From Haliscomenobacter sp040403615 (GTDB taxonomy: Bacteria; Bacteroidota; Bacteroidia; Chitinophagales; Saprospiraceae), in the NCBI RefSeq assembly GCF_040403615.1, contig NZ_JBBAKG010000007.1:1-64000 (forward strand): a stretch of 64,000 bases of DNA, given 5' to 3'. This document shows, piece after piece, positions 1 to 6,831 of this stretch. Positions within the stretch are counted from its first letter, which is position 1. The number at the start of each line of letters is the position of its first letter. A model generated the notes under the pieces. That model was given only the letters and a program-made list of their open reading frames with translations, did no database searches and had not been told where the DNA came from. Both the position numbers and the translations under genes were made by a program.

Positions 1-156
1 GTGCAAAGAACCAGGAATAGTTTGTTTAAATCCATAATTTTTGACACCTTCGCACTTTGAATTTTGAACGAACAAGGACTTATGGGGGAAAAGCTATTTT
101 GCGTTTTTAACCCAAGTCAGTTAAGTCATTGTTTCCCCATTGATTTTAAGTAGGAC

Positions 157-1179
157 ATGGAAAACATCCAAGCGTTAAGAAATCTTCTTGCCGAACCAAA
201 GAAAGTCGTGATTCTGACCCACCGCAACCCAGACGGAGATGCGATCGGTTCGTCTCTGGCGTTGTATCACTTGTTGAAAAAACAGGGGCATGAGCCAGTC
301 GTAGTATGCCCTTCAGAGTATCCAGGTTTTTTGGAATGGATGGATGGCGTACACCAAATGGTGATTTACGATGCCGACATCGACCTCGCTAAAGCGGAAA
401 TTGAATCCGGGGAGGTGTTTTTTTGCCTCGATTTCAATGCGCTTGATCGAATCGACAAAGTAGGCGAAATTTTAGCGCCCATAGCGAAGCCCAAGGTCAT
501 GATCGATCACCACCTGGAGCCGGAGTCATTTCCCGATTTCCTGCTTTCGGATACCACTGCCAGCTCCACCAGCGAATTGATTTATGACTTTATCCAGCTG
601 ATGGGTTGGGAAGCGTTATTGGATATCAAGATTGGTGAATGTATTTTCACTGGAATTGTCACCGATACCGGATCTTTTAAGTACAGTACTTCACCAAAAC
701 TGTACCGCACCGTGGCCAGCTTGGTAGAATTGGGGGTCAACGATTATCTCTTGCAAGATTTGATTACCAACAGCCAGGAGGAAAAACACTTGCGCTTGTT
801 GGGGCATTGCCTGTTCAACCGCATGGAAATTCTGGAAGAATACCGCACTGGCATCATCACTTTGACCAAAGAAGACTACGCGCGTTTTGACATTCAGCGC
901 GGGGATACGGAAGGCATTGTCAACTATATTTTGCGCATTCGGGGCATCATCATGGCCGTTTTTATTACCGAACAGCCCACAATTGTAAAAATCTCCTTGC
1001 GTTCTAAAGGGGATTTTTCGGTGCAAGAAATTGCCCAGAAACACTTCAAAGGAGGTGGACATAAAAATGCATCGGGAGGTGCTTCGTTTATTGGTTTGAA
1101 GGCCACACTCAAGAAATTCCGTGAGTTGTTGCCCGAATACCGTGAAGCCCTGAACCGCATCAATGAATTTACTGTGTAA
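157..1179 (+). CDS. nrnA: Bifunctional oligoribonuclease / PAP phosphatase NrnA (DHH-DHHA1)
   Basis: A cytosolic DHH-family phosphoesterase of 340 aa, the normal length. The family degrades short oligoribonucleotides and dephosphorylates 3'-phosphoadenosine 5'-phosphate. Visible motifs are HRNPDGDAIGS at residues 22-32 (metal-binding motif I), a conserved Asp in FFCLDFNALD near 92, the DHH triad at 117-119, and the DHHA1 substrate loop GGGHKNASGG at 299-308. The ATG at 157 begins directly in the conserved N-terminal fold. A lipoprotein FKBP isomerase follows 66 bp later on the same strand. In flavobacteria a DHH protein next to an FKBP lipoprotein (GldI) is a recurrent pair, so the two may be co-transcribed (inference). 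The 156 bases upstream hold no recognisable gene. Confidence 0.93.
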   Translation: MENIQALRNLLAEPKKVVILTHRNPDGDAIGSSLALYHLLKKQGHEPVVVCPSEYPGFLEWMDGVHQMVIYDADIDLAKAEIESGEVFFCLDFNALDRIDKVGEILAPIAKPKVMIDHHLEPESFPDFLLSDTTASSTSELIYDFIQLMGWEALLDIKIGECIFTGIVTDTGSFKYSTSPKLYRTVASLVELGVNDYLLQDLITNSQEEKHLRLLGHCLFNRMEILEEYRTGIITLTKEDYARFDIQRGDTEGIVNYILRIRGIIMAVFITEQPTIVKISLRSKGDFSVQEIAQKHFKGGGHKNASGGASFIGLKATLKKFRELLPEYREALNRINEFTV

Positions 1180-1245
1180 CCAATTTTGGGTTTTCCGTTT
1201 TGGGTTCCGACCTAAAGCCAGGAACCTCTCAACATCAATAACAAC

Positions 1246-2169
1246 ATGAGAATTTTGTCATGCCTATTCCTGGCGCTGGTATTGCTGTCAGGATGTAAGA
1301 AGGAGCAAAAATTGCCCAGTGGGTACACGTACGTTGTACATACTCACTCCACCGGAAAAGCACTGAAAGCTGGTGATTTTGCCTATTATCGTTTCCAATT
1401 GCGGAACGGAGATAGCGTAGTCAACTCCAATTTTCAATTGATTCAAGTACCCGATTCAGCTACTTTGAAGCAGCAGCCTCAAAACCCAATTTTTGAAGCG
1501 CTGTTGCGGATGAAAAACAAAGACAGCATCACCATTTTTGTGCCGCTGGATACGCTGAAAGAAGAACAGAAGCCTGAAGGGTTCAAAGGTGCAAAAATCA
1601 TGTACTACGACATGGTGATCAAGGATGTGTTGACTACTGCTGATATGCAGAAAGTCTTCACCGATTTCCAAAAAACCATGCAGGACAAGACCAAGAAGCG
1701 TACCCCTGAGCTGATGAAGTCAGAATTGGCACGCGCCAAAGCTTTTGTTGACAAAACAGCAAAAGAATACCTCGCTGGTACCCTGAAAGGCATCAAAACC
1801 ACTGCTTCTGGTTTGAAATACCTGGTACACGAACCAGGAACTGGTCCAGTATTCAAAAACGATGACTTTATCTTTGTGGATTACTACGGCGCCCTCACCG
1901 ATGGCGCCATGTTTGACAACTCTTTTGAGCGGGAAGCAGATTTCTCTTTCCCATTGGGCAAACAACCTTTGATCCCAGGATGGATGGAAGGTCTGCAAAT
2001 GGTCAAGAAAGGTATGAAGGTTAGCTTCTTCATTCCTTCAGGATTGGGTTATGGCCCTCAGGGTTCACCGCCAAAGATTCCTGGCAACGCTGAATTGATT
2101 TTCTACATCGAAGGAAACGATACATTTACACCAAATCCTTACGTGTTGGCTGGCCAACCAGGGATGTAA
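1246..2169 (+). CDS. FKBP-type peptidyl-prolyl isomerase lipoprotein with a second, degenerate FKBP domain
   Basis: A lipoprotein of 307 aa, with signal peptide and lipobox LLSGC (lipidated Cys17), so predicted to be anchored facing the periplasm or outer surface. Residues about 188-292 form a clear FKBP isomerase domain: VDYYGALTDGAMFDNSF, IPGWMEGLQMVKKG, and LGYGPQGSPPKIPGNAELIF. The N-terminal half (about 36-130) has the same spacing of a GD strand, an NGD turn, MKNKDSITIFVPLD and a final strand, but lacks the active-site aromatic pattern. It is probably a degenerate FKBP repeat (inference). Position after nrnA resembles the flavobacterial gldI setting, and GldI is an FKBP lipoprotein needed for gliding. 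Length and repeat differ, so I do not assign that symbol. Confidence 0.9.
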   Translation: MRILSCLFLALVLLSGCKKEQKLPSGYTYVVHTHSTGKALKAGDFAYYRFQLRNGDSVVNSNFQLIQVPDSATLKQQPQNPIFEALLRMKNKDSITIFVPLDTLKEEQKPEGFKGAKIMYYDMVIKDVLTTADMQKVFTDFQKTMQDKTKKRTPELMKSELARAKAFVDKTAKEYLAGTLKGIKTTASGLKYLVHEPGTGPVFKNDDFIFVDYYGALTDGAMFDNSFEREADFSFPLGKQPLIPGWMEGLQMVKKGMKVSFFIPSGLGYGPQGSPPKIPGNAELIFYIEGNDTFTPNPYVLAGQPGM

Positions 2170-2182
2170 ATTTTATGAACAA

Positions 2183-2250
2183 GTAGAGACGCGATTCATC
2201 GCGTCTCTACTTTCGAATCTTTTAAATACGCGATCAATCGCGTCTCTACC
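2183..2250. repeat. Palindromic repeat pair of the gtagagacgcga family
   Basis: Bases 2183-2194 (gtagagacgcga) pair perfectly with 2199-2210 around a ttca loop. A shorter relative follows at 2228-2249 (acgcgatcaatcgcgt plus ctctac), before a T-run. Degenerate relatives are visible at about 4496-4520 and 6790-6812. The first hairpin sits 13 bp after the FKBP stop and could double as a transcription terminator. Confidence 0.75.
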
Positions 2251-2278
2251 ATTTTTTCACCTTTTAAAAAGGAGCATC

Positions 2279-2675
2279 ATGACGATAGAACAATTGCGCG
2301 ATTTGCGCGAGCGTCTGGTGAGTTTGGGGAGGTATCTTTGACGTCGAGAACCGACTCATCCAGATTGAAGAAAAAGAGCAATTATCACTCGATCCTACAT
2401 TTTGGAACGACCCCAAGCGGGCCGAAAGCATCCTCAAAGAACTCAAAACCGACAAAAACTGGGTAGAGCAACACCGCAATGCGGAAGCCCATGTAGACGA
2501 CGCTGAAGTACTCNNNNNNNNNNNNNNNNNNNNNNNNNNNNNNNNNNNNNNNNNNNNNNNNNNNNNNNNNNNNNNNNNNNNNNNNNNNNNNNNNNNNNNN
2601 NNNNNNNNNNNNNCGGTACTCAATGGCGATATCGATGAGTTTTTAAAGGCATTTTTAATGCACCATGAAAGTTAA
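2279..2675 (+). CDS. prfB: Peptide chain release factor 2 (programmed +1 frameshift), interrupted by an assembly gap
   Basis: RF2 recognises UGA and UAA stop codons and releases the finished peptide. The ATG at 2279 reads 20 codons to an in-frame TGA at 2339. Shifting +1 continues as DVENRLIQIEEKEQ and LDPTFWNDPKRAE, the classic RF2 N-terminal region, up to the N-run at 2514. After the gap, VLNGDIDEFLKAFL is the typical RF2 C-terminus, ending at TAA 2673-2675. Only about 97 codons are visible against roughly 365 in the family. The 100 N therefore stand for about 800 missing bases, including the SPF and GGQ motifs, which cannot be checked. Upstream, an AAGGAG ribosome binding site precedes the start. 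Confidence 0.9.
2327..2342 (+). promoter_or_regulatory. prfB: prfB programmed +1 ribosomal frameshift site
   Basis: The sequence GGGAGG TAT CTT TGA C has a Shine-Dalgarno-like GGAGG directly before the slippery CTT codon and an in-frame TGA followed by C. This matches the classical autoregulatory RF2 element (internal SD, 3-nt spacer, CUU UGA C). When RF2 is scarce the ribosome pauses at UGA and slips +1 into the RF2 frame. Confidence 0.92.
2514..2613. other. Assembly gap (100 N) inside prfB
   Basis: Exactly 100 N, the conventional size for a gap of unknown length. The flanking RF2 sequence shows that about 800 bases of prfB are absent here. Confidence 0.98.
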
Positions 2676-2685
2676 ATGGTTGATA

Positions 2686-2799
2686 GTTGAAAAGACTTGC
2701 ACCTGGATTCCATGGACAAGATCCTCTTTTCAACTTTTCAACTCTAAACTCTTCAACAATCAACTCTTCAACTTTTCAACTCTAAACTTTTCAACTTCC
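2686..2799. repeat. Low-complexity CAACTTTTCAACTCTAAACT repeat
   Basis: Bases 2731-2760 and 2769-2798 are near-identical 30-base direct copies. The unit agttgaaaaga at about 2686 is an inverted counterpart of tcttttcaact at about 2726. This spacer lies between prfB and the next ATG, and no protein is supported in it. The apparent upstream extension of the following ORF through this stretch is therefore rejected. Confidence 0.6.
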
Positions 2800-3273
2800 A
2801 TGAAGACACTTTCTCCCTCTTCCCGGGTATGGGTATATTCCAGCAATCAGCCATTTGCAAAGGCTGATGTGCCAGCGCTGCGCCAACGGCTTCAGGATTT
2901 TGCTCAGCAATGGGTAAGCCACAACCGTCAATTGCAGGCAGATGCCGATGTATTGCACGATCGATTTGTCGTTTTGATGGTCGATGAAACCCAGGCAGAT
3001 GCAAGTGGTTGTTCGATCGATTCTTCAGTTGCTTTTCTAAAAGGCTTGCAGGCTGAATTCGGCGTTGACTTGTTCAACCGCATGATTTTCTCCTACCAGG
3101 ATGCCCAAGGCCAGGTGCACTCCGTTGAGCGAGACGCCTTTGCTCGCCTATACGCTACCGAACAAATCAACGATGATACACTGGTTTTTGATCCTTTGGT
3201 TTCAACCAAGCAGGATCTGGATCAAGCCTTTTTGAAAAAATTAAGCCAAAGCTGGCACAAGCGGATGATTTAA
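2800..3273 (+). CDS. Conserved Bacteroidota protein (often labelled 'ABC transporter ATPase')
   Basis: A protein of 157 aa starting at the ATG at 2800. Conserved blocks are SRVWVYSSNQPF (about 8-19), DRFVVLMVDETQADASGCSID (about 51-71) and FGVDLFNRMIFSY. I recognise it as a widespread short Bacteroidota family, intracellular with no signal or membrane segment, and without Walker motifs. The 'ABC transporter ATPase' label seen in databases is therefore not supported, and function is unknown. An upstream in-frame start at 2665 would translate the low-complexity repeat and overlap prfB, so 2800 is preferred. Its TAA overlaps the stop of the convergent gene in a shared TTAA at 3270-3273. Confidence 0.8.
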   Translation: MKTLSPSSRVWVYSSNQPFAKADVPALRQRLQDFAQQWVSHNRQLQADADVLHDRFVVLMVDETQADASGCSIDSSVAFLKGLQAEFGVDLFNRMIFSYQDAQGQVHSVERDAFARLYATEQINDDTLVFDPLVSTKQDLDQAFLKKLSQSWHKRMI

Positions 3274-3908
3274 AGTGATGGCAGGAACAAACGCTCAATA
3301 TTGGATTTGAGTCCTTTAAGCTTCCTGAAAATGTCAAAAATTTCGTCACCATCACAGGTTAGGGCAGTTCCGATGGCGTACTCTTTTCCTTCTAATACTA
3401 AAAAATGCCAAAGCTTGCCCACAATAAAACAGCCATAAACGTAATTAAAATGTGTATTGTGTGATTGGGCCGCCAGCATAGCAATGAGTACTTGCCCTTT
3501 GGGATCGCCATTGGGGTCAGTTGCTCGTTTGTATTCGTTTAAACAAAAAAATGGTTGCTTAGGGTTGCGAAAACCAGAAGCAATCATTCCATCCACTTTT
3601 CCAGATACTTCGTATTCTTCAATCTTTGCTACCAATTCCCTTTCCAAAAAATAAGCGTATTTGCGGTTGTCAAAATCAGCAAAAACAAACATTGGGCTGA
3701 TGATCTTGTTTTCTAGCTCAACTTCGTTCCAGTCATCACCGCCAATGTTGTAGGTTGCGCGTAGGTGAGAGAGGTAAGTCGTTTCGTAATCATTAAGGGC
3801 ATATTGAAAGTCCATCCATTCGTCTAAACGAGGTAAAGTGTCTACTTGGGTCGTTCCAAAAGCTTCATCGATTTGATCAAGTGTCCATTCTCTAAAGTTG
3901 ACTTTCAT
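3270..3908 (-). CDS. Hypothetical protein with PD-(D/E)XK nuclease-like core
   Basis: A protein of 212 aa, no signal peptide or membrane span. The segment SGKVDGMIASG (Asp106) followed by PFFCLNEYKR (Glu125, Lys127) and GQVLIAMLAAQ (Gln139) has the D...ExK...Q spacing of PD-(D/E)XK nucleases. The call is a motif-level inference, since no full domain was aligned. Such proteins occur singly in Bacteroidota without a known partner. It is convergent with the preceding conserved gene (shared TTAA stop) and divergent from the arrestin-like gene, so it probably has its own promoter in 3909-4030. A defence or restriction role is possible, but no methylase or other defence gene is nearby. Confidence 0.65.
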   Translation of the reverse strand: MKVNFREWTLDQIDEAFGTTQVDTLPRLDEWMDFQYALNDYETTYLSHLRATYNIGGDDWNEVELENKIISPMFVFADFDNRKYAYFLERELVAKIEEYEVSGKVDGMIASGFRNPKQPFFCLNEYKRATDPNGDPKGQVLIAMLAAQSHNTHFNYVYGCFIVGKLWHFLVLEGKEYAIGTALTCDGDEIFDIFRKLKGLKSNIERLFLPSL

Positions 3909-4030
3909 AGGAATGCTTTTGTTTTTTACAAAAATAGCGGTTTTTATCCTGCTATACTTTAATTTTATCCAATATCTGGATTACTCATGAATAAAATGTT
4001 GCAAATTGTAAGAGTAAAATTTGAAACAGC

Positions 4031-4495
4031 ATGATAGGCAAAGTAAAAAAATGGCTGGGGATCGAAGGTGTGAAAATGGAGTTGCTCTTTGATGAAGACG
4101 CCACCACCCAAAAAGGCGTTGTAAGTGGGCTTATCCGGTTTACCAGCATGAATTCACAAGCCGTTACCCGAATTAAAGTCGTACTCATCGAACGGTATTC
4201 CCGTGGCCGTGGCAAAGAAAAATTGGTAGATGAGTTTGAATTAGGCACCCTGCAACTGGAAGAAGACATCGAAGTGCCCGTTGGTGAATCCGTTGAAGTG
4301 GAATTCAACCTCAAATACAAGTTGGTGCGCTCCGAAATGGATGAATTGGAAAAATCCAATTTCTTTATGTCTCCTTTGGTCAAAGTAGCCAAAAGAATCA
4401 GCGCCGTAAAATCGGAATACCGCGTAGAGGCAGAGGCCAAAGTGAAAGGTACTGCCTTGAACCCATTTGACCGCAAGGAGATCACCATACGATAG
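4031..4495 (+). CDS. Spo0M-like / arrestin-fold small protein
   Basis: A cytosolic protein of 154 aa, rich in beta strands. The N-terminal GVVSGLIRFTSMNSQAVTRI (about 29-48) and the later VPVGESVEVEFNLKYKL (about 82-98) and SEYRVEAEAKVKG (about 127-139) resemble the strand pattern of the SpoOM / arrestin-like superfamily, though the protein is shorter than Bacillus Spo0M (about 258 aa). The family's role outside Bacillus is unknown. phrB begins 76 bp downstream on the same strand, and a degenerate gagacg...gcgtctttac palindrome lies between them. I am fairly sure the gene is real and only moderately sure of the family. Confidence 0.6.
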   Translation: MIGKVKKWLGIEGVKMELLFDEDATTQKGVVSGLIRFTSMNSQAVTRIKVVLIERYSRGRGKEKLVDEFELGTLQLEEDIEVPVGESVEVEFNLKYKLVRSEMDELEKSNFFMSPLVKVAKRISAVKSEYRVEAEAKVKGTALNPFDRKEITIR

Positions 4496-4571
4496 AGAGA
4501 CGTGATGCGTTGCGTCTTTACGATGAACCATTGCCGTTCCCGTCTGTTTGCATCATTGAAACAGACATTTT

Positions 4572-5921
4572 ATGCAAGCAATCACCTTATTTTGGTTTCG
4601 CCGGGACTTGCGCTTGCAAGACAATGCGGGCTTGTACCACGCCTTGAAAAGCAAATTTCCGGTGCAACCTGTATTCATTTTTGATACCGATATTCTCGAT
4701 CACCTGGGGGATCCTGAAGACGCCAGGGTCAGCTTTTTGCATCAACGCATCACCGAATTACAGCTTGAATTGAATGCCCTTGGAAGCAGCATATTGGTGC
4801 GCTACGGCAAATCAGCCGAAGTATGGGCTGAAATTCTACAGGATTTTGTGGTGGCAGAGGTGTACACCAACCACGATTACGAGCCCCGCGCCATTCAACG
4901 GGATGAACAGGTCAAATCCTTGCTGGCCGAGCAGAACATCCCGTTTTTCAGTTTCAAAGATCAAGTCATTTTTGAAAAGCTGGAAGTAACCAAGCCTGAC
5001 GGCAAGCCTTATACCGTCTTTACGCCCTACAGCCGAACCTGGAAGAACAAACTCGCCAGCCAAATGGAATCATTTTCCGAAGATGGAGCAAAAAAGTCCC
5101 TTTCGGTTTTCCTCAAACCTTACCCCTGCGCTGAATATTTCTCCAATTTTTGGCCAACTGAATCAATGCCTTTACCGGCCCTTAGCGCCATGGGTTTTAA
5201 AGCCTCCAACATTGGTATTCCACCGACTACGATTAGCCAGGGCTTGATCAAAACCTATGACAAAACCCGTGATTTTCCTTATTTGCAGGGTACTTCCCGC
5301 TTGGGCATTCACTTTCGTTTTGGCACCATTAGCATCCGGGAAAAAGCCAGAAGGGCACTGGAACTCAACGAAACCTTCCTCAATGAACTCATTTGGCGGG
5401 ATTTTTATGCCCAAATCTTGTTCAATTTTCCACACGTGGCTACACGGTCATTCCGCCCGGAATACGACCGCATTGAATGGCGCAACAACGAACAAGAATT
5501 TGAAAAATGGTGCACCGGCAAAACCGGTTACCCCATCGTAGATGCGGGCATGCGCGAATTGAATGCCACGGGCTTCATGCACAACCGGGTACGCATGATC
5601 ACCGCCAGCTTTTTGACTAAACACTTGTTGATTGATTGGCGTTGGGGCGAGGCTTATTTTGCCAAAAAATTGCTGGACTTTGATTTGGCGAGCAACAATG
5701 GCGGCTGGCAATGGGCGGCTGGCTGTGGTACGGATGCGGCGCCGTATTTTCGGGTGTTCAGCCCTGCTGCCCAGCAAGAGAAATTTGATCCAGAATACAA
5801 GTATGTGCGGAAGTGGGTGCCGGAGTACGGTACGCCTGCTTACCCGAAGCCGATGGTTGACCATAAGTTTGCACGGGAGCGCTGTTTGGAGGTGTACAAA
5901 ATTGCGCTTAAAGGGATTTGA
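4572..5921 (+). CDS. phrB: Deoxyribodipyrimidine photolyase (cryptochrome/photolyase family)
   Basis: A 449-aa class I photolyase, cytosolic, that splits UV-induced cyclobutane pyrimidine dimers using light and FAD. The N-terminal antenna domain starts with LFWFRRDLRLQDN (residues about 6-18). The FAD-binding helical domain shows LIWRDFYAQI near 275, GMRELNATGFMHNRVRM near 328-344, the WRWGE segment, and NGGWQWAAGCGTDAAPYFR near 376-394, where the conserved WQW...GTDA...R core of FAD and DNA binding lies. It ends near DHKFARERCLEVYK. Length is normal and no key motif is missing. A (6-4) or DASH specificity cannot be excluded by eye, but the C-terminal motifs favour CPD photolyase. Nine bases after the stop a TTCG hairpin and T-run begin the palindromic repeat region. 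Confidence 0.93.
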   Translation: MQAITLFWFRRDLRLQDNAGLYHALKSKFPVQPVFIFDTDILDHLGDPEDARVSFLHQRITELQLELNALGSSILVRYGKSAEVWAEILQDFVVAEVYTNHDYEPRAIQRDEQVKSLLAEQNIPFFSFKDQVIFEKLEVTKPDGKPYTVFTPYSRTWKNKLASQMESFSEDGAKKSLSVFLKPYPCAEYFSNFWPTESMPLPALSAMGFKASNIGIPPTTISQGLIKTYDKTRDFPYLQGTSRLGIHFRFGTISIREKARRALELNETFLNELIWRDFYAQILFNFPHVATRSFRPEYDRIEWRNNEQEFEKWCTGKTGYPIVDAGMRELNATGFMHNRVRMITASFLTKHLLIDWRWGEAYFAKKLLDFDLASNNGGWQWAAGCGTDAAPYFRVFSPAAQQEKFDPEYKYVRKWVPEYGTPAYPKPMVDHKFARERCLEVYKIALKGI

Positions 5922-5929
5922 AATGTATT

Positions 5930-5947
5930 TTGGCTTCGCCAATTTTT
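5930..5947 (+). terminator. Terminator-like TTCG hairpin after phrB
   Basis: ttggc-ttc-gccaa at 5930-5942 is followed directly by ttttt. The stem is short, but its position right after the phrB stop fits an intrinsic terminator. It is also the left edge of the repeat element. Confidence 0.45.
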
Positions 5948-5949
5948 GG

Positions 5950-6118
5950 GCAGCTCCGCTGCTTGATTTTTATAACCGCGACGACGCGACGGCGCGACGG
6001 GTCATTTGGCTGCGCCAAATGCGCGACGTAAAACGGCGTGAATATGTGCGAAGCACACTGAACGTCGCGCCGTCGCGTCGTCGCGGTTATTAAAAACAAG
6101 ATTTGGTGCAGCCAAATC
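5950..6118. repeat. REP-like palindromic element, copy 1
   Basis: Perfect 28-bp inverted arms at 5972-5999 and 6063-6090 (starting ataaccgcgacgacgcgac) enclose 63 bases with smaller palindromes (atttggctgcgccaaat, tgtgcgaagcacac). The left flank is gcagctccgctgc (5950-5962) and the right flank is atttggtgcagccaaatcaaaaa. The same order of parts recurs at 6555-6723, on the other side of the GxxExxY gene. Confidence 0.9.
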
Positions 6119-6128
6119 AAAAATCAAA

Positions 6129-6515
6129 CTAATGCTGCTCAAGTACCATTCTAGTAATCCCATCCTTAACCAAAGCTACATTGAAATTCACCAAAAAACC
6201 TAAACTACATCCAGTCAATTTTAGGTAAGTCAATAACTGCGCTCGATGAACAGGAAAGATGGTTTCTACAGCTTTTAACTCTAGAATTATTTTTTGCTCT
6301 ATCATTAAGTCGACTCTATACCCTGCGTCTAACTCAATGCCTTTATAGACCAATGGTACAGATTTCTGAGTTTCAACCCAAAGCCCCGTATCTTCCAGTT
6401 CTTTTTTTAAGCAAATTTCATAAGCAGATTCCAATAGGCCTGGGCCTAATGCTCGATGTACAGCAAAAATACCATCATAGATTTTAGTGGATAAGTCTTT
6501 GTAAAGAAGCGCCAT
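6129..6515 (-). CDS. GxxExxY family protein
   Basis: A cytosolic protein of 128 aa. The family-naming motif is visible as GPGLLESAY, with G26, E29 and Y32. Later, YRVDLMIEQKIILELKAVE gives D69...E79-x-K81, a PD-(D/E)XK-like pattern known for this family. No biochemical function is established, and an intervening-sequence or nuclease-like role has only been suggested. The gene lies alone, on the opposite strand to phrB, exactly between two copies of a palindromic repeat element (5950-6118 and 6555-6723). This suggests the gene and its flanks may have arrived or moved as a unit (inference). The start ATG at 6515 matches the family's usual N-terminus. Confidence 0.88.
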   Translation of the reverse strand: MALLYKDLSTKIYDGIFAVHRALGPGLLESAYEICLKKELEDTGLWVETQKSVPLVYKGIELDAGYRVDLMIEQKIILELKAVETIFPVHRAQLLTYLKLTGCSLGFLVNFNVALVKDGITRMVLEQH

Positions 6516-6554
6516 TCGCTTAGTTTTTTGCAGTGTTTATAAAAGTGGATTTTT

Positions 6555-6723
6555 GTGCAGCTTCGCTGCTTTGTTTATTATAACCGCGACGACGCGACGG
6601 CGCGACGGGTCGTGTGCTTCGCACACATTCACTTTGTTTTACGTCGCGCATTTGGCGAAGCCAAATGACCCGTCGCGCCGTCGCGTCGTCGCGGTTATAA
6701 AATAACATTTGGCGAAGCCAAAT
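6555..6723. repeat. REP-like palindromic element, copy 2
   Basis: Perfect 34-bp inverted arms at 6578-6611 and 6667-6700 flank 55 bases holding gtgtgcttcgcacac (6612-6626) and atttggcgaagccaaat (6650-6666). A further atttggcgaagccaaat is at 6707-6723. The left flank tgcagcttcgctgct and right flank catttggcgaagccaaatc correspond part for part to copy 1. Confidence 0.92.
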
Positions 6724-6741
6724 CAAAAACACTATCACATT

Positions 6742-6784
6742 AAAAAAACGCCAACCAGGATTGCTCCCGATTGGCGTCTTTTTA
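6742..6784 (-). terminator. Terminator for the first susCD operon
   Basis: acgccaa (6748-6754) pairs with ttggcgt (6771-6777). On the minus strand the stem is followed by a run of seven T (6748-6742). It lies 48 bp past the susD stop. The plus strand also has a T-run, so it may act in both directions. Between it and the gene lies a degenerate acgcgactcatcgcg palindrome. Confidence 0.75.
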
Positions 6785-6831
6785 TTTACAAACGCGACTC
6801 ATCGCGACTCTATCCTATAGCTCCCTAATGC

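Noticed and set aside
2336..2342. Sequencing-error frameshift in prfB
   Set aside because: The site is the conserved programmed frameshift signal with internal SD and CTT TGA C, so it is biological.
2264..2623. Minus-strand ORF of 119 codons across the prfB gap
   Set aside because: It depends on reading through N and lies antisense to clear RF2 sequence.
5908..6120. ORFs containing RDDATARRV-type peptides around the REP elements (also 6520-6738)
   Set aside because: The peptide is a translation of the palindromic arms, and it appears in both copies and both strands.
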